Assembly: GCF_001598915.1 (NCBI RefSeq)
Contig: NZ_BDAP01000001.1
Location: 62,001-126,000 of the forward strand
DNA from: Williamsia muralis NBRC 105860
GTDB taxonomy: Bacteria > Actinomycetota > Actinomycetes > Mycobacteriales > Mycobacteriaceae
DNA length: 64,000 bases
Direction: 5' to 3'
Shown: positions 58,789 to 64,000 of the stretch, in pieces
Numbering within the stretch: position 1 is the stretch's first letter
How the letters are laid out: the number at the start of each line of letters is the position of its first letter
The notes under the pieces: model-generated
Database searches by the model: none
What the model was told of the DNA's origin: nothing
Seen by the model: only the letters and a program-made list of their open reading frames with translations
Translations under genes and position numbers: made by a program

Positions 58789-60048
58789 GTGATCGACCTG
58801 AAGATTTTGCGCGACAACCCTGACCTCGTCCGGGCATCTCAACGCACCCGCGGTGAGGATCCCGGCCTCGTGGATGTTCTGCTCGCCGCCGACTCCGAGC
58901 GTCGGGCCGCCATTGCCGAGGCCGATCAGCTGCGCTCGGAACAGAAGGACCTCGGCAAGCTCATCGGGAAGGCGCCCGCCGAGGAGAAGCAAGAACTGCT
59001 CGCCCGGGGCAAGCACCTCGCGGACCAGGTCAAAGCCGCTCACGCCCGTGAATCCGCGGCCGACGAGAAAATGGCTGCCGCTCACCGCGCCATCAACAAC
59101 ATCGTTGCGCCGGAGGCACCTGCCGGTGGCGAAGAGGACTTCGTCCTCGTGGAGACCGTGGGGGAGCCCACCCCGATCGAGGACCCCAAGGATCACCTGG
59201 AACTCGGCGAGAGCCTCGGTTTGCTCGACATGGAGCGCGGGGCGAAGGTCTCGGGCTCACGCTTCTATTTCCTGACCGGGCCGGGAGCCATGCTGCAGCT
59301 GGGGCTGTTGCAGCTCGCAGCGCAGAAGGCGACAGCCAACGGTTTCACCGTGATGATCCCTCCGGTGCTTGTTCGACCCGAGGTGATGGACGGCACCGGA
59401 TTCCTCGGTGCCCACTCGGCCGAGGTCTACCACCTCGCCGAGGATGATCTGTATCTCGTCGGTACCTCCGAGGTCCCACTTGCCGGCTACCACATGGGTG
59501 AGATTCTCGACCTGTCCGCCGGACCCAAGCGGTATGCGGGTTGGTCCAGTTGTTTCCGTCGTGAGGCAGGCAGCTACGGCAAGGACACCCGCGGGATCAT
59601 CCGGGTGCACCAGTTCGACAAGGTCGAGGCCTTCATCTACTGCAAGCCCGAAGACGCCGAGACCGAACACGAGAAGCTCCTCGGCTGGCAGAAGGACATG
59701 CTCGCCGCGATCGATGTGCCGTACCGCGTCATCGATGTTGCCGGCGGCGACCTCGGATCATCGGCGGCCCGCAAGTTCGACTGTGAGGCATGGGTTCCGA
59801 CACAGAACACCTACCGCGAACTCACCTCGACATCCAACTGCACGACGTACCAGGCCAGAAGGCTCCAGGTGCGTTACCGCGGGGACAACGGCAAGCCTCA
59901 GGTGGCCGCGACCCTCAACGGCACCCTGGCCACCACCCGCTGGATCGTGGCGATCCTGGAGAACCACCAGCAGCCCGACGGCAGCGTGCGGGTGCCGGAG
60001 GCGCTGGTGCCTTTTGTGGGTTCGGAGATCCTCGCGCCTGCCCGCTGA
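58789..60048 (+). CDS. serS: Seryl-tRNA synthetase
   Basis: 419 aa class II synthetase. N-terminal coiled-coil arm that grips tRNA-Ser (residues 5-105), then motif 1 region ([20 protein letters not shown]), motif 2 ([28 protein letters not shown]), and motif 3 ([30 protein letters not shown]). All catalytic residues look intact. GTG 58789 gives the family start [17 protein letters not shown]. Probably leaderless. Confidence 0.97.
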   Translation: MIDLKILRDNPDLVRASQRTRGEDPGLVDVLLAADSERRAAIAEADQLRSEQKDLGKLIGKAPAEEKQELLARGKHLADQVKAAHARESAADEKMAAAHRAINNIVAPEAPAGGEEDFVLVETVGEPTPIEDPKDHLELGESLGLLDMERGAKVSGSRFYFLTGPGAMLQLGLLQLAAQKATANGFTVMIPPVLVRPEVMDGTGFLGAHSAEVYHLAEDDLYLVGTSEVPLAGYHMGEILDLSAGPKRYAGWSSCFRREAGSYGKDTRGIIRVHQFDKVEAFIYCKPEDAETEHEKLLGWQKDMLAAIDVPYRVIDVAGGDLGSSAARKFDCEAWVPTQNTYRELTSTSNCTTYQARRLQVRYRGDNGKPQVAATLNGTLATTRWIVAILENHQQPDGSVRVPEALVPFVGSEILAPAR

Positions 60049-60061
60049 TCACGACTTCCCG

Positions 60062-60757
60062 ATGCAATTGCACACCGTGCTTGCCGACCTCGCGCGCACC
60101 GCACATGCCAAAGCGCCCGATGGGCCTGAAGCAGTTCTCACCGAGATCACCGCGAACGCGGTTGACGTGATCGAAGGCATCGCCTTCGCCGGCATCACCT
60201 TGACCAGGGGTGAGAACGTCCTCGACACGATGGCTCCCACCCATCAGGTAGCCGAGCAATTCGACCAGCTGCAGCAGGAAACCGGCCAGGGCCCGTGCCT
60301 CGACGCCGCATGGAAACACCGCACGGTAAGGGTGGATGATCTGCTGTCAGAGAATCGTTGGCCGAAATTGGTCGAGGCGGCGCGCGAACACTCGCCGGTC
60401 CGATCATCTGTGTCGTACGAATTGTTCACCCACGCCGAAGGGATGGGCGCCCTCAACCTTTATTCGGACCGCGCGCATGCCATCACCGATGAGGCGGTCG
60501 AAGCAGGGTATGCACTGGCGGCACACGCAGCATTGATATTCGACGCCGCATTGAGACAGCAGCAGTTCGAGAGTGCCCTGGCATCGCGAGACATCATCGG
60601 TCAGGCCAAAGGGATGATCATGGAGAGATTCTCGATCGACGCCACTCAGGCCTTCAAACTCCTGACCAAGTTGTCGCAGGAATCGAATGTACGAGTTGCC
60701 GAGATAGCCCGGCAGATCATCAGCAATCGATCCGAAGGTGATCAGGAAGCCGGTTGA
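60062..60757 (+). CDS. GAF-ANTAR antiterminator protein
   Basis: 231 aa. GAF domain (residues 10-160: AFAGITLTRGENVLDTMAPT, QETGQGPCLDAAWKHRTVRVDDLLSENRWP, SVSYELFTHAEGMGALNLYS) and an ANTAR RNA-binding domain (LASRDIIGQAKGMIMERFSIDATQAFKLLTKLSQESNVRVAEIARQII). Such proteins bind dual hairpins in leader RNA and prevent termination after sensing a ligand. The last 16 bp overlap the end of the convergent phoU. No ribosome site is evident. Confidence 0.9.
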   Translation: MQLHTVLADLARTAHAKAPDGPEAVLTEITANAVDVIEGIAFAGITLTRGENVLDTMAPTHQVAEQFDQLQQETGQGPCLDAAWKHRTVRVDDLLSENRWPKLVEAAREHSPVRSSVSYELFTHAEGMGALNLYSDRAHAITDEAVEAGYALAAHAALIFDAALRQQQFESALASRDIIGQAKGMIMERFSIDATQAFKLLTKLSQESNVRVAEIARQIISNRSEGDQEAG

Positions 60758-61395
60758 GGTAATTCGCCCGTGACCTGAAAGACGATACGACGGCCGATCA
60801 GCACTGCGTGATCGGCGAATCGTTCGTAAAAACGACCGAGGAGAGTTACGTCTATCGCGGCCGCGACGCCGTGCGGCCACGAGCTGTCGTCGAGGGTCGC
60901 CGTCAGTCGGTGGTGCAGATCATCCATGATGTCGTCATCGTCGTGGAGACGGCGCGCATCGGCCGGGTCATGAGTGAGCAGCACATCGCCGACGGTGTGC
61001 GACATCGTCACGGCGACCTGTGCCATCTCCGAGAAGTAGGGGGCCACCTCGTCCGGGACGACGCTCGCGGGATGACGCCTTCTCGCTGCTTCGGCGATGT
61101 GGACGGCGAGTCCACCCATGCGGTCGATATCGGCGATGATGTGCGTCGCGGCGACAACCGTCCGTAGATCACAGGCCACCGGGGCCTGCCGGGCCAGTAG
61201 CAGGAAAGCCTGAGACTCGGCCCTCGCTGACAGCGCCCGTAGGTCATCGTGTGAACTGACGACCGCCTCTGCAGCTGCGAGGTCTGCGCATAGAACGGCG
61301 TGACTGGCTCGCTCGACGGCATTGCCGGCGAAGGTGGCCATCGTGCTGAGTGTCGTGTTGAGGTCGCGTAACTGGTCGCGGAATGTGCTGCGCAT
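60742..61395 (-). CDS. phoU: PhoU-family phosphate regulator
   Basis: 217 aa. Two three-helix bundles with the PhoU metal-site motifs: LARQAPVACDLRTVVAATHIIADIDRMGGLAVHIAE in the first and AAIDVTLLGRFYERFADHAVLIGRRIVF in the second. PhoU links the Pst transporter to the phosphate two-component system. No pst genes are in view. The start at 61395 (MRSTFRDQLRDLN) matches the family. Confidence 0.93.
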   Translation of the reverse strand: MRSTFRDQLRDLNTTLSTMATFAGNAVERASHAVLCADLAAAEAVVSSHDDLRALSARAESQAFLLLARQAPVACDLRTVVAATHIIADIDRMGGLAVHIAEAARRRHPASVVPDEVAPYFSEMAQVAVTMSHTVGDVLLTHDPADARRLHDDDDIMDDLHHRLTATLDDSSWPHGVAAAIDVTLLGRFYERFADHAVLIGRRIVFQVTGELPQPAS

Positions 61396-61670
61396 GAGAG
61401 TGTCTCTCTGTCTGGAGCCAGTGGCCGAGTGGAGATCGCCGAGCGAGTGATGCACTCGCTGAAAGTGACTGCGCATTCTTAGACAGTTGGAATGACGCGC
61501 GAGCTACGCGCGTGTGATTCATGCTACATGTCTACTCATCGGTGACGACGCTTTCAATGCAACGCAACCGATTCCGCCAGATTTCAGGCCACAAGGTGCT
61601 GATTCGGTTGGAGCCCAGGACAGCGACGTGGGTTTACGCATCGACGAGGCTGCACGGAGAGGGTTGCGCA

Positions 61671-61706
61671 CGAAGGCCGCGACACCGATGGGTGTCGCGG
61701 CCTTCG
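61671..61706. terminator. Perfect 16-bp hairpin, possible orphan terminator
   Basis: CGAAGGCCGCGACACC, loop GATG, then its exact reverse complement. No T-run on either side and no gene ends nearby, so it may be left over from a lost gene or act as an RNA or protein site. Confidence 0.45.
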
Positions 61707-61879
61707 CGTCAGACGGGACGATGTTCGCCAGTGCGCCTCTCGGCAAGTGGTTGCTCGCAGCAACTTTGGGGTGGTACCCGGGGCAGTGATACGAACACCG
61801 TCGGTTTCTACAACAGGCAGTGGTGCCGAACTATTCCGCCCTCCGGGCGCGTTCATGCGCGGAAGTGGTCGGGCCCCGA

Positions 61880-61885
61880 CATAAT
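61880..61885 (+). promoter_or_regulatory. -10 element of leaderless permease gene
   Basis: CATAAT, 6 nt before the ATG at 61892; the transcript should start on the start codon. Confidence 0.5.
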
Positions 61886-61891
61886 CCCCTC

Positions 61892-62803
61892 ATGATCATC
61901 GGGATTCTCGCCGCGCTGTTCGCGTGCATTGCATACGGGGTGTCCTCCGTCATGCAGGCGTACGGCGCGCGCTCGGCGAAGCAGGCGGCGGCCGCGCGCG
62001 GCGAGAGCGGTTTCGAGACCGACAAGGGCGCACCGACCATGCGGTCGACGATGGCCGCGGTGTTGACGACCGCGTTCATCGTCGGAACCGTTCTCGATGT
62101 CGTCGGGTTCGGCGGCAGCGCGGTGTCGGCACGTCTCATCCCGCTCTTCCTGTCACAGACGATCGTCAGTGCGAACCTTGTGGTGACGGCGATCCTCGGC
62201 ATCTTCGTGCTCGGCATCAACCTCCACAAGAGGGACTGGCTGGCGATCGCCGTTGTCATCGTGGCGTTGTTCGCGCTGGGTATCTCGGCGGACTCCGAAG
62301 GTCACGGGCACGACGCCGCCTGGTTCCACTGGGGCCTGCTTGCCGTCACCCTGGTGTTGTTCGCCGGTTCGATCGGTTTGATCAGGTGGTTGGGCTCCCG
62401 GGCGGCGATTGCCGCCGGGCTGTGTGCGGGCGCGATGTTCGGTGCCGTGGCCATCGCGGTGCGCATCCTGCACGGCATCTCTGACTTCGACGTGGTCGAC
62501 ATCCTCACCGATCCCGCCGCGTACGCGCTTGCTGTCGCGGGAATAGGTGGCTACTACCTGCACACCGTCGCCCTGCAGTTGGGTTCGGTCAACGGCGCGA
62601 CGGCTGCGCTGGTGGTGGGCGAGACGGTGGTGCCCGGTCTGGTCGGCATCGTCTGGCTGGGCGACAACGCACTCCCGGGCCGGACATGGTTGGCTGTTCT
62701 CGGCTTCATCTTCGCGGTCGTCGGCGCGGTCACAGTGGCGTGGTCGGGCGCGGTCGAAGCCAGCGCACAGGCCGAGTCCGGAGCAGAGAAGGCACCAGCA
62801 TGA
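61892..62803 (+). CDS. DMT/EamA-like membrane permease
   Basis: 303 aa with about nine to ten membrane segments in two halves. Start MIIGILAALFACIAYGVSSVMQAYGAR, later RLIPLFLSQTIVSANLVVTAILG and a second half with LQLGSVNGATAALVVGETVVPGLVGIVWLGD, the EamA-type repeat. A loop between segments is rich in His/Asp (SADSEGHGHDAAWFHW). Substrate unknown. ATG overlaps nothing upstream; its stop overlaps the next start (ATGA). Confidence 0.82.
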   Translation: MIIGILAALFACIAYGVSSVMQAYGARSAKQAAAARGESGFETDKGAPTMRSTMAAVLTTAFIVGTVLDVVGFGGSAVSARLIPLFLSQTIVSANLVVTAILGIFVLGINLHKRDWLAIAVVIVALFALGISADSEGHGHDAAWFHWGLLAVTLVLFAGSIGLIRWLGSRAAIAAGLCAGAMFGAVAIAVRILHGISDFDVVDILTDPAAYALAVAGIGGYYLHTVALQLGSVNGATAALVVGETVVPGLVGIVWLGDNALPGRTWLAVLGFIFAVVGAVTVAWSGAVEASAQAESGAEKAPA

Positions 62804-63306
62804 GCACCACGATGTACAAGCGGTCCACCCGAATGGTCCGCTTCGACGAACTGTCCATGGAGATGACGGCAGCACTGGCAGAACATGCACAAAGCCGCCA
62901 ATTGGTTCTCAGCGATGACATGCCCGCCTGGCTCACCTCCAGCCAGAACCTGCCGTCCAACTCGCTTCTCGGAAAAGTGTTCCGCCGCAAGGCCAACTGG
63001 ACCGATCCGGATGCGGCGCACGAGGTGCTCGTGGTCATCCACTCCACGCACCTGATCGTGGTGACAGCGGGTGAGAAGCGGGGCACCGCCGTGTTGTCGG
63101 TTCCGATGTCGCAGGCCTCGGCCCGGGTGGGCAGCGCGCTCGAAGACACCTTTGCGGCGGTGGAGGATTCAGGGATCACACTGGGCGGCTTCCCTGGAGA
63201 GCACGGACAAGCCGGTACCTTCTACATCGGGCTCGGCCCCGAACCTGCGGGATCCGAATGCGCGGAGGCGATCCGTGAGGCGATCACCGCGGCAAAGAAC
63301 CCGTAA
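62800..63306 (+). CDS. Hypothetical protein coupled to the permease
   Basis: 168 aa, soluble, no recognised domain. It has a basic start (MSTTMYKRSTRMVRFDEL), a central beta-rich part (HEVLVVIHSTHLIVVTAGEKRGTAVLSVPM) and an acidic C-terminal helix. The fold could be a PH-like or split-barrel domain, but this is a guess. Four-bp overlap with the permease gene points to a joint function. Confidence 0.7.
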   Translation: MSTTMYKRSTRMVRFDELSMEMTAALAEHAQSRQLVLSDDMPAWLTSSQNLPSNSLLGKVFRRKANWTDPDAAHEVLVVIHSTHLIVVTAGEKRGTAVLSVPMSQASARVGSALEDTFAAVEDSGITLGGFPGEHGQAGTFYIGLGPEPAGSECAEAIREAITAAKNP

Positions 63307-63366
63307 ACGGTTGTCCTGCCCGACCCCAAGATCCCTTCGGCCATCTGAGTTGTCGCCCCGCCGACC

Positions 63367-64000
63367 TCAGCCGGGCAACGTTTCGCCGCCGATCGGAGCC
63401 AGCACCTCACCGCTGTAGTACGACGACATGGTCTGCGACGCGAAGAACACGTAGGACGGTGCGATCTCGTCCGGCTGCGCGGCGCGACCCATGGGAACCT
63501 GCTTACCGAAGTCGGCGACCTTGTCGGCCGGCATCGTCGCGGGGATCAACGGTGTCCAGACAGGTCCCGGCGCAACACAGTTCACCCGAATTCCGCGGTC
63601 GACGAGACTCTGCGCGAGCGAGTAGGTGAGCGCGATGACAGCGCCCTTGGTGGCCGAATAGTCGATCAATGACTTGTTGCCGCGCAACCCATTGATAGAG
63701 CCGGTGTTGATGATTGCCGAACCCTCGCCGAGGTGCTCGAGAGCAGCGTGGGTCACGTGGTAGAAGCTGTGGATGTTCACATCGAACGTTCGCTTCCACT
63801 GCTCGGGGGTGATCTCAGAGAAATCCTCGACAACGTGTTGATAGGCAACGTTGTTCACGAGGATGTCGAGACCGCCCAAGTCCTCGACCGTTCGGCCGAC
63901 GATCTGGCGGCAGTGTGTGGGATCGGCCAGATCCCCTGCGTACGTGGTGCACCGGCGTCCTTCGGCTTCGACGAGCCCCTTGGTGTGTGCGGCATCGTCG
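63367..64000 (-). CDS. Short-chain dehydrogenase/reductase, N-terminus outside window
   Basis: About 211 aa visible. NNV(A) motif in LDILVNNVAYQH, catalytic Ser-Tyr-Lys as INTGSINGLRGNKSLIDYSATKGAVIALTYSLAQSL, then VNCVAPGPVWTPLIPATMP and the ending MSSYYSGEVLAPIGGETLPG. The form is that of YghA/YhdF-like SDRs (about 285-300 aa), often annotated as glucose 1-dehydrogenase-like. The NAD-binding GxxxGxG lies beyond the right edge. Confidence 0.88.
   Translation of the reverse strand, partial: DDAAHTKGLVEAEGRRCTTYAGDLADPTHCRQIVGRTVEDLGGLDILVNNVAYQHVVEDFSEITPEQWKRTFDVNIHSFYHVTHAALEHLGEGSAIINTGSINGLRGNKSLIDYSATKGAVIALTYSLAQSLVDRGIRVNCVAPGPVWTPLIPATMPADKVADFGKQVPMGRAAQPDEIAPSYVFFASQTMSSYYSGEVLAPIGGETLPG

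Larger units (their letters stand above)
61396..61891. other. 496-bp intergenic stretch with a perfect hairpin, no supported gene
   Basis: Several short frames are open but have poor codon use and no ribosome site. The only clear structure is the hairpin at 61671-61706. The right end holds the promoter of the permease gene. Confidence 0.6.

Noticed and set aside
61514-61895. Short frames of 91 and 124 aa between phoU and the permease
   Set aside because: Poor codon use, no ribosome site, frame crosses the perfect hairpin and the permease promoter.

Overview
The window is high-GC actinobacterial chromosome, almost certainly Mycobacteriales (Gordonia, Rhodococcus or Williamsia-like). The evidence is two gene blocks whose order I recognise from Mycobacterium tuberculosis, an IdeR-type iron box, and many leaderless genes of the TANNNT-N6/7-RTG kind. 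No rRNA, tRNA, CRISPR array, prophage or insertion sequence was seen.

Layout. 0-12.3 kb: small, mostly independent enzymes. These are the end of a GGDEF protein, a Nudix/GNAT pair, a secreted small protein, a DUF1877 protein, a rifampin ADP-ribosyltransferase (Arr), a nitrilase-family hydrolase, methyltransferases, a ZapE-like ATPase, an epoxide hydrolase divergent from a CGNR regulator, and a phloretin-hydrolase-like gene coupled to an internally deleted GrpB. 12.4-17.0 kb: an S49 peptidase, then a DUF4178-DUF2617-DUF4247-DUF350-SpeE-like operon equivalent to M. tuberculosis Rv2597-Rv2601. 17.0-17.36 kb: a non-coding, AT-rich stretch with a cluster of DnaA boxes. 17.36-21.2 kb: rhodanese, DUF4328, glpQ, DUF5926 and ferritin, matching the Rv3843-Rv3841 neighbourhood. 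51-60 kb: LCP protein, CPBP protease, DUF2470 protein with iron box, pheA, phosphoglycerate mutase family, metallopeptidase, septum-formation protein and serS, matching Rv3840-Rv3834.

Between these two halves of one conserved block lies about 30 kb of accessory DNA (21.3-51.2 kb). It holds: (a) a branched-chain amino acid module (valine/leucine dehydrogenase, Lrp regulator, four-gene 2-oxoacid dehydrogenase complex), with the same TTGCGCAA operator core at both promoters; (b) a catabolic cluster at 29.8-38.4 kb (FAD monooxygenase, alpha/beta hydrolase, APC permease, cupin, GGT-like Ntn hydrolase, GntR, DHDPS-like lyase, DUF1275), whose promoters share a TTGGATCC palindrome; (c) a thioredoxin-reductase-like flavoprotein and a manganese catalase, separated by a 72-bp tandem repeat; (d) a complete vancomycin-resistance cluster (vanY, vanR, vanS, murG-like, vanX, VanA-type ligase, vanH), in which the vanY and vanH promoters share a gap-free 41-bp element at identical distance from their start codons; (e) an ECF41 sigma factor next to a FAD oxidoreductase that carries a near-consensus ECF41 promoter.

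60-64 kb holds a GAF-ANTAR regulator, PhoU, a DMT-type permease with a coupled hypothetical gene, and the edge of an SDR gene.

The most interesting items are the van cluster with its shared operator, soluble VanY and extra MurG; the TTGGATCC regulon around a pathway of unknown substrate; the DnaA-box/AT-rich patch far from any dnaA gene; and two related families of intergenic tandem repeat.
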